Positions 8,820 through 19,415 are shown, numbered from the stretch's first letter. The stretch is 53,420 nt of DNA from Streptococcus gallolyticus (GCF_003337175.1 NZ_NETH01000011.1:1-53420), one strand, 5' to 3'. Numbers and translations: made by a program. The notes: generated by a model from the sequence alone, not told the origin.

Positions 8820-9489
8820 TTTCTTCCTCCAATCGGTAGCCCACGCCACGAATGGTTTTGATCAAGTGACTAGCATCACCAAGCTTTGTACGCAAAGTTC
8901 CAATATGAACATCTACAGTTCTAGTCTCACCAACGAAACATTCTCCCCAGACTTGATTTAATAATTCTTGACGTGTAAAGACGCGGTTTGGATATTTCAT
9001 AAGAAGTCCAAGTAGTTCAAACTCTTTAAGCGTTAAGCTAATGTCTTTACCATCTTTTTTTACTGTATAATTTTGAATATCTAAAGAAAGGTTTCCAACC
9101 TGTAATATCTGTTTTCTTTGCGATTTTTGACTTCTACGTAAAACAGCTTTAATACGCGAAATCATTTCCATCATGCCAAAAGGTTTAACCAAATAATCAT
9201 CGGACCCCATATCCAATCCTTTAACCTTATCAAATTCTGTCCCCTTAGCAGTCGCCATAATCACTGGAATGTCCGCAGTAGACATTTTTCCTTTTAATTC
9301 TTCTAAAATACTTAAGCCATCACTTCCAGGCAACATAATATCCAATAAAATTAAGTCAGGTTTCTGACTTTCTATAGCTTGCCAAAATAGCTCAGCATTT
9401 GGAAATCCTTGCGCAACAAAACCAGTCGTCTTTAACGTGTACAGCATTAATTCACGGATAGCATCATCATCTTCAACACAATAAATCAT
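8812..9489 (-). CDS. phoB: Phosphate response regulator (PhoB/PnpR)
   Basis: A 225-residue OmpR-family regulator: receiver domain 1-120 with phosphoacceptor Asp50 (LILLDIMLPG) and Lys near 102 (YLVKPFG), then a winged-helix domain (about 130-223) with SLTLKEFELLGLL and TVDVHIGTLRTKLG. The start at 9489 overlaps the phoU stop as ATGA; the upstream extension lies within phoU. It should bind the TTTTACA repeats before pstS and so control its own operon. Confidence 0.92.
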   Translation of the reverse strand: MIYCVEDDDAIRELMLYTLKTTGFVAQGFPNAELFWQAIESQKPDLILLDIMLPGSDGLSILEELKGKMSTADIPVIMATAKGTEFDKVKGLDMGSDDYLVKPFGMMEMISRIKAVLRRSQKSQRKQILQVGNLSLDIQNYTVKKDGKDISLTLKEFELLGLLMKYPNRVFTRQELLNQVWGECFVGETRTVDVHIGTLRTKLGDASHLIKTIRGVGYRLEEENG

Positions 9490-10139
9490 CAGTCGTCTCC
9501 CTCTAATTGCCCTGTAATCGAAAAAATTATCCACTTAGCAATATTAACTGTGTGATCTCCAATACGTTCGATGTATTTAGCAACCATCAGAACATCAATA
9601 GCATGCTCACCATCTACATCACTGCCTGAAAAGTAAGTCATCAAATCCATCTTTATTGTATCAAATTCTTGGTTAACTGTATTGTCATTTTGGATAACTT
9701 GGTTAGCTAAGGATTCATCATCATGAACAAAAGCATCTATGCTGATCGTAACCATTTCAACCACATGACTAACCATACTTTGCAAATGATCTAATTCACG
9801 ACCAGGCTGAATATGTCCTTGATTGATAATGTCACCAATCTCAGCCGCCTGTGCGCCAATGCGCTTCATATCATATACCATTTTCAAAACTGCCGAAACA
9901 CGTCTCAAATCTTTAGCGACAGGTTGCTGCCGTAAAAGTAATTTCAAACATTGCTCTTCAATATCACGTTCTAATTGCTCAATTTTCTGATATGTTTTAA
10001 TAACATTATTAACCAAATAAGAATCGTCAGTTTTAAAAAACTGGACAGATTTAGAAATAACATCCTCACACAAAGCCCCCATGAAGATAACATTTTTAGT
10101 CAACTCTTGCAATTGATTTTCAAATTTTGAACGCATCAT
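9489..10139 (-). CDS. phoU: Phosphate transport regulator PhoU
   Basis: A 216-residue all-helical protein made of two three-helix PhoU repeats (about 10-100 and 115-205). Each carries a metal-binding E/DxxxD-like motif, seen as [14 protein letters not shown] and [13 protein letters not shown]. It links the transporter to the histidine kinase and restrains phosphate uptake when phosphate is sufficient. It overlaps pstB upstream and phoB downstream by four bases each, which supports one coupled operon. Confidence 0.93.
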   Translation of the reverse strand: MMRSKFENQLQELTKNVIFMGALCEDVISKSVQFFKTDDSYLVNNVIKTYQKIEQLERDIEEQCLKLLLRQQPVAKDLRRVSAVLKMVYDMKRIGAQAAEIGDIINQGHIQPGRELDHLQSMVSHVVEMVTISIDAFVHDDESLANQVIQNDNTVNQEFDTIKMDLMTYFSGSDVDGEHAIDVLMVAKYIERIGDHTVNIAKWIIFSITGQLEGDD

Positions 10140-10888
10140 CCAAATCTCCCTGTAATATAATTTTCTGTTCTCTCATCCTGAGGAAGTGAAAATAACTGAC
10201 TAGTTTTATTAAACTCAACAACTTCCCCCATTAAAAAGAATGCTGTTTTATCTGAAATTCTAACAGCTTGTTGCATATTGTGAGTAACCATAACAATGCT
10301 ATATTTCTTTTTCAACTCAATAACCAAATCTTCAATTTTTGACGTTGATATAGGGTCTAAGGCACTTGTTGGTTCATCCATTAGAAGAACATCTGGCTCA
10401 ATAGCCAATGCACGCGCAATACAAAGTCGCTGCTGTTGTCCCCCCGATAACCCCATTGCAGATTTGCTTAACCTATCCTTCACCTCATCCCAAATAGCCG
10501 CTTGTTTCAGAGAACGTTCAACAATCTCATCTAACTCCGTTTTAGCATAGATTCCATGCGTTCTTGGTCCAAAGGCAATATTATCATAAATGCTCATCGG
10601 AAACGGATTCGGTTTTTGGAAGACCATTCCAACTTTTTTACGAAGCTTATTAATATCTAAATCACAATAAATATCTTCACCATCCAAAAGCACTTTTCCT
10701 GTAATACGACAATCTTTGACCAAGTCATTCATTCGATTAAGGCTCTTTAAAAGTGTGGATTTACCGCATCCCGAAGAACCTATAAAAGCTGTAATCTCAT
10801 TTGCTGGAATTTCTAAATGAATCGATTTCAAAGCATGAAATTCCCCATAATATAAATCCAAGTTATCAATAATTAGTTTACTCATCAT
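10136..10888 (-). CDS. pstB: Phosphate ABC transporter ATP-binding protein
   Basis: A 250-residue ABC ATPase with Walker [10 protein letters not shown], signature [15 protein letters not shown], Walker [13 protein letters not shown] and switch His in MVTHNM. Two copies power phosphate import through PstC and PstA. Only one pstB is present, whereas some streptococcal pst operons carry two. It overlaps pstA by 11 bases and phoU by four. Confidence 0.94.
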   Translation of the reverse strand: MMSKLIIDNLDLYYGEFHALKSIHLEIPANEITAFIGSSGCGKSTLLKSLNRMNDLVKDCRITGKVLLDGEDIYCDLDINKLRKKVGMVFQKPNPFPMSIYDNIAFGPRTHGIYAKTELDEIVERSLKQAAIWDEVKDRLSKSAMGLSGGQQQRLCIARALAIEPDVLLMDEPTSALDPISTSKIEDLVIELKKKYSIVMVTHNMQQAVRISDKTAFFLMGEVVEFNKTSQLFSLPQDERTENYITGRFG

Positions 10889-11756
10889 CCATCTCGCTTC
10901 CTAAACGTTTTGCTACCAAACCAGATAAAAAATTAATGCCAATGACCAAAAGCAATAAAACAACTGCTGTTGCGTAAGTTTGATTGATATAAAGACCTTC
11001 ACCCGAAATAGCGTACATATGAACCGCTAACGTTCGAGACGAACTAAATACATTCTTTGCAACCTCAGCTACTGTACCTGCTGTAAAGATAAGAGCAGCC
11101 GACTCTCCAATGATACGACCAATTGCCAAAATAATTCCCGAAAAAATTCCTGGTATAGCATTCGGCAGGACAATTTTAAAAATAGTTCTTAATTTTCCAG
11201 CGCCAAGCGCAAATGCTCCTTCACGGTAACTAGTTGGAACCGAAAGTAAGGCCTCCTCGGTTGTTCTCATAACTAAAGGAAGAATCATAATACTCAACGT
11301 CATCGAACCCGATAACAAAGAAAGTCCAAAATGTACATATTTTACAAAGAAAAGTGCTCCAAATAATCCATAAATAATTGATGGAATACCTGATAATGTT
11401 TCTGTAGCAATTCTAATGATATTTACTATCGGATTACCTTTCTTAGCATATTCCGTTAAATAAATGGAACCGCCTATACCTATTGGAATTGCAATAAGTA
11501 ACGTCAACCCTGTGATAAATAAAGTATTGATAAGAGCTGGCAGTAACGAAACATTTTCCGTTGTATAAGTAAAAGAAAATAAAGCTTTATTGAGATGTGG
11601 AACACCTTTGACTAAAATATAACCAACAATAAAAATAATCACTAAAAAACTTAAGAAAGCCGCGAAATAGACCAAACCAAAAAGGATGACTGACACAAAA
11701 TCTTGTCTACGAGATGCTGCTCTCTGCTTTAACGTTCTTTGATTAATATTTTCCAT
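10878..11756 (-). CDS. pstA: Phosphate ABC transporter permease PstA
   Basis: A 292-residue inner-membrane permease with about six helices. The first is at about residues 20-50, and the transporter coupling loop appears as [29 protein letters not shown] (about 175-205), shown here as the EAA-type region with A-L-G-A-G. It pairs with PstC to form the phosphate channel. It starts five bases after the pstC stop. Confidence 0.93.
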   Translation of the reverse strand: MENINQRTLKQRAASRRQDFVSVILFGLVYFAAFLSFLVIIFIVGYILVKGVPHLNKALFSFTYTTENVSLLPALINTLFITGLTLLIAIPIGIGGSIYLTEYAKKGNPIVNIIRIATETLSGIPSIIYGLFGALFFVKYVHFGLSLLSGSMTLSIMILPLVMRTTEEALLSVPTSYREGAFALGAGKLRTIFKIVLPNAIPGIFSGIILAIGRIIGESAALIFTAGTVAEVAKNVFSSSRTLAVHMYAISGEGLYINQTYATAVVLLLLVIGINFLSGLVAKRLGSEMDDE

Positions 11757-11761
11757 ACACC

Positions 11762-12607
11762 TTATTCCTCTTTATGCAGTAGGGAGAAACAGATATTGAT
11801 AATGAGTACAAAAATAAATAGAACAACAGCTGTACCAATAAGTGCCTCTCTATGAAGCCCCGTTGAATAACCCATTTCCATAACAATATTAGTCGTTAAA
11901 GTTCTCACCCCTGATGTTAATGCCTTCGGCAATATAGCTTGATTACCTGCTACCATAATAACTGCCATGGTTTCTCCAACAGCACGCCCAAGTCCAAGAA
12001 TTATTGCTGCTAGAAGGCCTCTCTTAGCAGCAGGTAAAACAACAAAAAAGATACTTCTCTCATGTGAAGCCCCTAAAGCCAAACCTCCCTCATAGTAGTG
12101 ATGAGGGACAGCACGAATAGCCGTCTCAGAAACACTAACGATTGTCGGTAAAATCATAATTCCTAGAAGAATGGCTGCTGTTAGAACTCCCATACCATAA
12201 CCACCGATATAATCACGAACAAAGGGAACCAAAACTACTAAACCAAAGAAGCCATACACCACTGAAGGAATACCCGCCATTAAATTAATACCTGCCTTCA
12301 ATGGTTTATATAGCTTATTGGGACAAAAATATGCCATAAACACCGCAGTCAAAATTCCAATTGGAACACCAATGACTAGAGCGCCCAACGTCACATAAAG
12401 TGAGCCTACTATCATTGGCAATATCCCAAACTCATTACTAGATGGACGCCAAACCTCCCCAAATAGAAACTTTATAATACCTATTTCCTTAATCGCAGGC
12501 AGTCCATTTGAAAATAGAAAAATACAAATAAGTAAAACTGAAACAATGGAAATACAGGCGGTAAGGAAAAATACCGCTTGCATTACTTTTTCGCTTTTAT
12601 GATTCAT
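11762..12607 (-). CDS. pstC: Phosphate ABC transporter permease PstC
   Basis: A 281-residue permease, the partner of PstA, with six predicted helices and the coupling motif GGLALGASHERSIFFVVLP (about 175-193). The N-terminal helix (about 10-35) precedes the periplasm-side loop WRPSSNEFGILP. It lies nine bases downstream of pstS. Confidence 0.93.
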   Translation of the reverse strand: MNHKSEKVMQAVFFLTACISIVSVLLICIFLFSNGLPAIKEIGIIKFLFGEVWRPSSNEFGILPMIVGSLYVTLGALVIGVPIGILTAVFMAYFCPNKLYKPLKAGINLMAGIPSVVYGFFGLVVLVPFVRDYIGGYGMGVLTAAILLGIMILPTIVSVSETAIRAVPHHYYEGGLALGASHERSIFFVVLPAAKRGLLAAIILGLGRAVGETMAVIMVAGNQAILPKALTSGVRTLTTNIVMEMGYSTGLHREALIGTAVVLFIFVLIINICFSLLHKEE

Positions 12608-12616
12608 GAAATCCTC

Positions 12617-13486
12617 TTAATCAGATAGTTCTTTCCAAGTTGTAATCTCACCAGAGAAAATACTCTTGACTTGTTTACTCGTAAGATTATCTATCGTATT
12701 ATTTTTATTGACAATAACTGCAATACCATCCATAGCAATAATCGTTGAGTTAACACCTTGTGCTATCTCGCTATCTTCTAGTTCTCGTGAAGCCATTCCA
12801 ATATCTGATGTTCCATCAATCGTGTCCGTAATTCCCGTTGAAGAATCGCTTTGTTGAATTTCAATAGTAACACCAGAGTTCACTTTCGTATAGGCTTCTT
12901 TTAATTTTTCCATAACAGGTGTCACCGAACTTGAACCCGAAATAACAACTTTTCCAGAAGTAACACTCGCTTGATACGTATCCACATTGTCTAAGGGAAT
13001 GTAACCATTTTCTTCAACAATGGCTTGCCCATCACTACTTAAAATGAAATTGATAAAATCTTTCGCAGCCTTACTAATATCTTCTTTGGTCACAATATTA
13101 AACGGACGTGAGATTTTATAAGAACCATCCTTTATGGTTTCTACACTAGCTGTTGTGCCATCAATTTTTAAAACTTTAACACTATCATTTAAAGAACCTA
13201 AAGAGGCATAACCGATTGCTAAATCGTCTCCTGCAACAGTTGTTAGAGTTACTGATGTTGAGTTAGTCACGATGGCATTCGCAGTTGTTAAATCAACAGT
13301 ATCACCACTACTATTCTTTTCCTCTAACCCAAATAAATCAATAAAAGCACCACGTGTTCCTGAACCTTCCTCACGAGAAACAACACTGATTTGTTTGGAT
13401 TCTGATGAATTTGACTTACTACAAGCTGTCAAAACAACTCCCACTCCAACAAATGCAAGTAAGATTAGCATTTTCCATTTTTTCAT
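12617..13486 (-). CDS. pstS: Phosphate-binding lipoprotein PstS
   Basis: A 289-residue lipoprotein: signal peptide MKKWKMLILLAFVGVGVVLT and lipobox LTAC with acylated Cys22. The mature part is a PBP-like phosphate-binding domain, with the ligand loop SREEGSGTRGAF near the N-terminus and VISGSSSVTP later. It captures phosphate outside the membrane and hands it to PstCA. The ATG at 13486 follows AAAGGAGA; the upstream in-frame Met codons lie in the promoter region. Confidence 0.92.
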   Translation of the reverse strand: MKKWKMLILLAFVGVGVVLTACSKSNSSESKQISVVSREEGSGTRGAFIDLFGLEEKNSSGDTVDLTTANAIVTNSTSVTLTTVAGDDLAIGYASLGSLNDSVKVLKIDGTTASVETIKDGSYKISRPFNIVTKEDISKAAKDFINFILSSDGQAIVEENGYIPLDNVDTYQASVTSGKVVISGSSSVTPVMEKLKEAYTKVNSGVTIEIQQSDSSTGITDTIDGTSDIGMASRELEDSEIAQGVNSTIIAMDGIAVIVNKNNTIDNLTSKQVKSIFSGEITTWKELSD

Positions 13487-13517
13487 GATATTCTCCTTTA
13501 ACATCTTTATACTGCTT

Positions 13518-13573
13518 ATTATAATGAGCAAGTATCAAATCTATTACCAAGTTTTTGTAAAATTTTTGTAAAA
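13518..13573 (-). promoter_or_regulatory. pstS promoter with Pho-box direct repeats
   Basis: On the minus strand two TTTTACA repeats (at 13567-13573 and 13556-13562) are spaced 11 bp apart, one helical turn, the classic arrangement for PhoP/PnpR activators. The -10 box TATAAT is at 13518-13523. No good -35 hexamer is visible, as expected of an activated promoter. Confidence 0.7.
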
Positions 13574-13725
13574 TCATTCCAAAACTTGCTAAGAATTTCA
13601 CACCAAGCTTTTCCAAACTTTAAGTTCTATCCGAAAGATGCTATAATGTTAATATCTTTTTTTCAAGATATACCTCCAAATAAACAAGGTCTAACCCTTG
13701 CTACGAAAGGAATCACAAAAACATT

Positions 13726-14025
13726 ATGATGAATATGCAAAATATGATGCGTCAAGCTCAAAAACTCCAAAAACAAATGGAGAAAAAACAATCTGAACTT
13801 GCTAGCACAACTTTCACTGGAAAATCAGCTCAAGATTTAGTTGTTGTTGAGTTTACAGGTGATAAAAAATTAGTGAACATCACTTTTAAAGATACCATTG
13901 TTGACCCAGATGATGTTGAAACACTTCAAGACATGACAACACAAGCTATCAACGATGCACTTTCTCAAATTGATGATGCCACACAAAAAACACTAGGCGC
14001 ATTTGCAGGAAAATTACCATTTTAA
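13726..14025 (+). CDS. YbaB/EbfC family nucleoid-associated protein
   Basis: A 99-residue DNA-binding protein. A charged N-terminal helix ([19 protein letters not shown]) and a small beta-sheet domain with [14 protein letters not shown] make it a typical YbaB dimer that clamps DNA. A methionine-rich start (MMNMQNMM) leaves the exact initiation codon open among three positions. It is monocistronic and ends at a strong shared terminator. Confidence 0.9.
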   Translation: MMNMQNMMRQAQKLQKQMEKKQSELASTTFTGKSAQDLVVVEFTGDKKLVNITFKDTIVDPDDVETLQDMTTQAINDALSQIDDATQKTLGAFAGKLPF

Positions 14026-14035
14026 TGCCATAATC

Positions 14036-14070
14036 AAAAAAGCTCGAACCTTAAAAGGTTCGAGCTTTTT
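14036..14070. terminator. Bidirectional terminator between ybaB and the MerR gene
   Basis: AAAAAGCTCGAACC and GGTTCGAGCTTTTT form an 11-bp or longer stem with T-runs on both strands, placed between convergent genes. Confidence 0.88.
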
Positions 14071-14803
14071 AAGCTTCTTTTGCTGTTTCTAAACAATAAG
14101 ATTTTTCATGACAATGTGGGCAAGTTAATTTTCGCGTTTTAGGCGTATGACGAGCAAATGCGAATTCTCTATACGTTGGTTGAAAAAGTTGGTGGCAATT
14201 GGGACAGATATAAGCTATTTGACGTGAAAAATGATAAGACAATGTTAATAATGTGCCAACATACACCAAACCAATGCTTGATCCAACACCTTGCCAAACA
14301 ACAGATTGTGGACGACTTGCAAGCCAAGCAACACAAAGAACAAAAATAAGAATCATTGCTAGATTACTAATCCACAGCCATTTTTGCAAACGACGCCAAG
14401 CTAATTGATTTTTCATGGTAAGAGAAATGTCTGATAAAATTTCTAGCGACTGACCTGTTTGATTTTTTACCCTGTCAAGCAAGTTGACAGTAGTGTCAAG
14501 TTTGGCTTTCTTCTCAGCAAGCTTACGCTTTGTTTCCTTGATATGTTCAACAAGCAATAACTCTAAAACTTGCCTTGCATTTTCCTCAGCAAACAGCCGT
14601 TTTATCTGTTCAATTGAAAAATCAAGTTCCCGTAAAAAACAAATCATGCGCAACTGTTCCAAATCACTATCCACATAGATTCGCCGTCTACCTTCTGTCA
14701 AATCAGATGGCGACAAAATACCACGTTTATCATAATATTGAACCGTGCGAACTGAAACACCTGCCAACTTCGCCAAATCGCCAGTTGTATAAGAGCGAGA
14801 CAT
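14069..14803 (-). CDS. MerR family regulator with membrane helices and zinc ribbon
   Basis: A 244-residue protein. The MerR winged helix is at 4-72 (YTTGDLAKLAGVSVRTVQYYD) and a coiled-coil dimerisation helix at about 80-125. Unusually, two hydrophobic segments follow (about 142-162 and 172-191), then a zinc-ribbon-like domain with Cys200/Cys203 (CPNC) and Cys228/Cys231 (CPHC). The ligand is not recognisable. The ATG at 14803 has AGGAGGTGAAAGG upstream. Its own promoter has a 19-bp spacer, as expected for MerR control. Confidence 0.82.
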   Translation of the reverse strand: MSRSYTTGDLAKLAGVSVRTVQYYDKRGILSPSDLTEGRRRIYVDSDLEQLRMICFLRELDFSIEQIKRLFAEENARQVLELLLVEHIKETKRKLAEKKAKLDTTVNLLDRVKNQTGQSLEILSDISLTMKNQLAWRRLQKWLWISNLAMILIFVLCVAWLASRPQSVVWQGVGSSIGLVYVGTLLTLSYHFSRQIAYICPNCHQLFQPTYREFAFARHTPKTRKLTCPHCHEKSYCLETAKEA

Positions 14804-14827
14804 TCCTTTCACCTCCTTTCTGCCCTT

Positions 14828-14858
14828 ATGATAGAACATGCCCCAACGTCACAAGCAA
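14828..14858 (-). promoter_or_regulatory. MerR-type promoter with 19-bp spacer
   Basis: TTGCTT (14853-14858) and TATCAT (14828-14833) are separated by 19 bp rather than 17. Nearby CCCC and GGGG arms at 14838-14862 give a dyad. MerR proteins activate by untwisting such long-spacer promoters, so autoregulation is likely. Confidence 0.5.
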
Positions 14859-14905
14859 GGGGTTACCCTAGATGATTTTTTATTTTTTGAAAAATAGCAG
14901 AGCTT

Positions 14906-15493
14906 TTAGCTAAAAAAGCCACCTAAAGCTGCAAAAGGATTGTCACCATGATCTTCTTCTTGCTGATTCAAATAAGATTTATTCTCATCAAATTCCATGA
15001 ACTTTTCATAAACAAGCGCAGTCATGCGAGCATCTTCAAGTGAATTATGACCATGTCCTGAAATACCTAAAAATTCAGCAACACTTGTCAACTTGAGATT
15101 AGCAATTCCATTCAAGTCTTTGCTACGACGTTCAAAAGCTTCGTCATACAAATCAACCTTGTAAAGCTCTGTCAAGTCTAATTCATTTTCAGCAAGCAAA
15201 GGCAGGTCTGATTTTAGCGCATTATAACCAACCAAAGCAGTCTCTCCAACGAATGTTTTAAAGTCAGCCAGAACTTCATCAAGCTTTGGAGCCTTAGCAA
15301 TTTTTTCTGATGTAATCCCTGTCAATCCATTAATAAATGACTGCAATGGCACATCTGTGTAAACATAAGTGTCAAAGCTGTCAACTTCGTGACTTTCTTT
15401 GAATTTTACTGCTGAAACCTGAATAATATGACTTTTCTCAGCAACCGTATTAAATTCCAAATCAAATGCAATATACTCCGCTAATTTTTCCAT
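14906..15493 (-). CDS. DnaQ-like 3'-5' exonuclease
   Basis: A 195-residue DEDD-family exonuclease with motif I FDLEFNT (Asp11, Glu13), motif II around YNALKSDLP and motif III HNSLEDARMTA, the DEDDh type with His-x4-Asp. No polymerase or helicase domain is attached. The C-terminal tail NPFAALGGFFS is poorly structured. It may act in DNA repair or RNA trimming. It lies downstream of rocS and has its own ribosome-binding site. Confidence 0.85.
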   Translation of the reverse strand: MEKLAEYIAFDLEFNTVAEKSHIIQVSAVKFKESHEVDSFDTYVYTDVPLQSFINGLTGITSEKIAKAPKLDEVLADFKTFVGETALVGYNALKSDLPLLAENELDLTELYKVDLYDEAFERRSKDLNGIANLKLTSVAEFLGISGHGHNSLEDARMTALVYEKFMEFDENKSYLNQQEEDHGDNPFAALGGFFS

Positions 15494-15522
15494 GATACCT
15501 CCTAAAAATGAGTTTATAAAAT

Positions 15523-15547
15523 AAAGCTGGAACTTTTGTCCCAGCTT
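15523..15547 (-). terminator. Terminator of rocS
   Basis: On the minus strand AAGCTGGG and CCAGCTT flank the loop ACAAAAGTT, followed by a T-rich run. It belongs to the GACAAAAGT-loop hairpin family. Confidence 0.65.
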
Positions 15548-15565
15548 CCGATAAATTTCGAGTTC

Positions 15566-16099
15566 TTATTTTCCACCAAAAAGACGCGCTAGGAATCCTT
15601 TCGGAGCTGCTTCTTCTTGAATTTTTTCTTCTGACTTCGTTTGAATTTCTTCGACTTCAGCCTTAGCTTCATTAAGTTCAAGCTGAAGGCGTTTTGTGTC
15701 TTCCATGGCAGCAAGCGTCAATTGTTGTTGCTGATCAAGCTGCTTGTCTTTTTCGCTAATTTGCACATCTTTGACACGAAGCTGTTCATCTTTTGAAGCA
15801 AGCTGTTTATCCTTAGCTTTGAGCTGCTCATACAAACGTGTAATTTCAGTGTTTTTCTCGTCCACTAAAATTTCTAAAAGTTCGCGTTGTTTTGTTTCTT
15901 CATCAATTGGCTCATCTTCAAAAATGGTTTTTTTGTAGATTTCTTCCAATTTAATCAAGCCACTTCGGTTGACAACGGTAACGCCCTTTTCATTTTTATC
16001 GACATCTTCTTCTGGCAGACTCTTGACACGATTGTTAACCGCTTGGCGGCTAACTCCTAGAATCTCAGCCAGCTCGCTAACTGTTTTCTCAATTGCCAT
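15566..16099 (-). CDS. rocS: RocS-like chromosome segregation protein (DUF536)
   Basis: A 177-residue protein: an N-terminal helix-turn-helix (about 5-45, VSELAEILGVSRQAVNNRV), a DUF536 segment, a long heptad-rich coiled coil (about 75-155) and a C-terminal amphipathic stretch GFLARLFGGK. This layout is that of pneumococcal RocS, which links the chromosome to the membrane through the terminal helix and helps segregation. The coiled coil contains repeated DKQLASKDEQLRVKD-type units. The start at 16099 follows AGAGGATATT. Confidence 0.78.
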   Translation of the reverse strand: MAIEKTVSELAEILGVSRQAVNNRVKSLPEEDVDKNEKGVTVVNRSGLIKLEEIYKKTIFEDEPIDEETKQRELLEILVDEKNTEITRLYEQLKAKDKQLASKDEQLRVKDVQISEKDKQLDQQQQLTLAAMEDTKRLQLELNEAKAEVEEIQTKSEEKIQEEAAPKGFLARLFGGK

Positions 16100-16133
16100 A
16101 ATATCCTCTTTTACGTTGAAATTTCTTATGAAA

Positions 16134-17493
<1,360 letters not shown>

Positions 17494-17535
17494 CAATTGT
17501 TGAGAAATCCTTTTGTGGGTTTCTTTTTTTAAAAA

Positions 17536-17604
17536 TTAACTAGTTAAGCTTTTCTCTTGATTATTTCCTCAAAGGTGTTATAATAAATATCGTTAACCAG
17601 TTAA
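17536..17604 (+). promoter_or_regulatory. Two AdcR-type zinc operators flanking the rpsN promoter
   Basis: TTAACTAGTTAA (17536-17547) and TTAACCAGTTAA (17593-17604) both match the streptococcal AdcR consensus TTAACNNGTTAA. Between them lie TTGATT (17557-17562) and TATAAT (17579-17584). The second operator covers the predicted transcription start, so zinc-loaded AdcR should repress. Confidence 0.8.
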
Positions 17605-17619
17605 GCAAAAGGAGACATT

Positions 17620-17889
17620 ATGGCTAAAAAATCAAAAATTGCTAGATACAACCGACAACTAAAACTCATTGAGCAATATGCCGACTTACGTCGTGAATTG
17701 AAGGCAAAAGGCGATTACGAAGCGCTTCGTCAATTGCCACGCGACTCAAATCCAAATCGCTTGAAAAATCGTGACCGCACTGACGGACGCCCACACGCCT
17801 ACATGCGTAAATTCGGCGTTAGCCGAATCAACTTCCGTGACCTTGCTCACAAAGGACAACTTCCTGGCGTCAAAAAAGCCAGCTGGTAA
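17620..17889 (+). CDS. rpsN: 30S ribosomal protein S14, zinc-independent form
   Basis: An 89-residue S14 protein with no cysteine at all, so it lacks the CxxC zinc knuckle of the housekeeping form. The conserved tail [24 protein letters not shown] is intact, its key residues being R-x-x-F-R and KKASW. Such C-minus paralogues replace zinc-binding S14 when zinc is scarce. The gene stands outside the ribosomal-protein operons and has two AdcR operators, which fits zinc-starvation induction. Confidence 0.93.
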   Translation: MAKKSKIARYNRQLKLIEQYADLRRELKAKGDYEALRQLPRDSNPNRLKNRDRTDGRPHAYMRKFGVSRINFRDLAHKGQLPGVKKASW

Positions 17890-17927
17890 TCCTCAAAAAA
17901 ATAGAAAGACAAAGGTTTTTATCACAC

Positions 17928-17956
17928 AAAAAGCTGGGATGTCCCCAGCTTTTTTA
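17928..17956. terminator. Bidirectional terminator after rpsN
   Basis: AAAAAGCTGGG-ATGTC-CCCAGCTTTTTT is a strong stem with T-runs both ways, between rpsN and the threonine aldolase remnant. Confidence 0.85.
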
Positions 17957-18598
17957 GTTAATAATATAAGTATAGAAACGATTAGCCACAGCTAAACGTG
18001 GAAAATCAGCAGGTAAATTTGATGATTCAATATAAAAGACGTCTGATACTGCAGCAATAGTTGGCAAATCGACCTCTGTCTCCTTAGCTGCCAAACCATA
18101 TCCTAAACGTGCGCCATTACTAAAGAGTGGCAATTGATATTGACGACAAACATCTGAAATGGCGGTCAATTCTTCCTTGGTGTAGAGCGTGCCATATTCA
18201 GTTAGGGGAAAAATGTGAACCATCCTTGGAAAAACCATATGGTCATGGTTGCCATCATGATAAAAGTTATCCACATAAGCAGCAAGCTCAGCCACCTAAT
18301 TTTTCCTTGTTGAAAAGGAAGTGTTAACCTTATGCCCTGTAGATTCAATAGCACCAGCTTCATGAGGGCTAACATGTCCCCTTTCAGCAGCGATAACACC
18401 TTCGTAAGTGGTTAACAAGCTATCGATAACCACTTGATTAGTCTGTGTGCCACCTGATAAAAAGAAGATTTCAGCTTCAGGGCAATGGCAAGCTTCTTTT
18501 ATCTTTTCTGCAGCCTGTGCACAATAATTATCCATGCCATAAGCAACAAAACTTTCTTGATTACTAACCACAAGCGCTTGGAGTAGCTGTGTATAATT
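17954..18598 (-). pseudogene. Degraded low-specificity L-threonine aldolase
   Basis: The N-terminal half (from LLQALVVSNQESFVAYG near 18590) and C-terminal half (VAELAAYVDNFYHDGNHDHM onward) are clear threonine aldolase, a PLP enzyme cleaving threonine to glycine and acetaldehyde. They share a frame but are split by TAG at 18296-18298. Just before it the neighbouring frame encodes LTLPFQQGKI, the expected family sequence, so two compensating frameshifts are likely. The first about 15 residues are missing, the PLP-lysine region is lost after DVFYIESS, and SNGARLG replaces the usual DGARLG. It is not functional. Confidence 0.85.
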
Positions 18599-18694
18599 CC
18601 TTTATTATATTAGCGATACTTTTTTGATTGCATTTGCAATACTATCAAGAATGATGCTATCACTTTTATTGTAGATGCAATATTTTTGGGGAAC

Positions 18695-19100
18695 ATGTTT
18701 ATTATGGTTGGCATTATTCTTACTACTGGTGCTGTCACGCGCACCATTTAAATTGACTCTAATAATCATTTTAAAGAACTTGGACGAATAACAATCTATT
18801 CATCTATATTATTCGTTTCTGTGAAAAAGCTGAACTGTTTTTGGGCGAGTTGTCAGACAATGTCCACATTGACCCTACAACTGCCTTTAGAACGATAAAA
18901 AAATTAGCTACGCTCGGCTTGAGCTAAAGAAAGATGCTGTTAACCAGAAAATCAAACGTGTTTATCCAACAGAAAAAGCCATGGACATTTATCCACAGCT
19001 TCACGAATATGAACAAAAGCAATCTGATTTTCTTTTATCAAACTTATCCACAGAAGACATCGCTTCAGTCAAACAATTAATGGTAAAATTAAACTATTAA
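18695..19100 (+). pseudogene. Degraded MarR family regulator
   Basis: Translated in pieces, the region gives MVGIILTTGAVTRTI, a stop, IDSNNHFKELGR, then in other frames LFLGELSDNVHIDPTTAFRT and IKRVYPTEKAMDIYPQLHEYE, ending LMVKLNY. These are successive parts of a MarR-type winged-helix repressor, interrupted by a stop at TRTI* and later frameshifts. The last codons overlap the azlD stop on the other strand. It was probably a divergent regulator of the decayed aldolase gene. Confidence 0.75.
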
Positions 19101-19415
19101 CCGTAAAATCGCCATGCTAACAATTCCTGTAATGACGGCATATAATAAATTTTTAGATTTTAAGGCGACATAAAAAGTGGGAAGACTAGCTAGAACTTCC
19201 AAGTCCTTTACTTGTGGCAAATGCCCAATTTCAACGTCAAAAAGGCTTGAAAAGGTCAAAGCAAATAAAATGGAAACGGGCAAATAGTTCAAAAAACGAA
19301 TGACAATTTCGGGCAAGCCTTTATATTTTACCAAGATAAAAGGGGCAACTCGCGGAATCCACGACACAACAAATCCTAAAAGAATGGCTACCAAAACATA
19401 ACTACTAACGCTCAT
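19089..19415 (-). CDS. azlD: Branched-chain amino acid export protein AzlD
   Basis: A 108-residue hydrophobic protein with three or four membrane helices (about 5-25, 40-60, 68-85 and 90-107), the small partner of AzlC. The motif WIPRVAPFIL near residue 20 is typical. Together they export branched-chain amino acids or analogues. It overlaps azlC by 11 bases. Confidence 0.87.
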   Translation of the reverse strand: MSVSSYVLVAILLGFVVSWIPRVAPFILVKYKGLPEIVIRFLNYLPVSILFALTFSSLFDVEIGHLPQVKDLEVLASLPTFYVALKSKNLLYAVITGIVSMAILRLIV

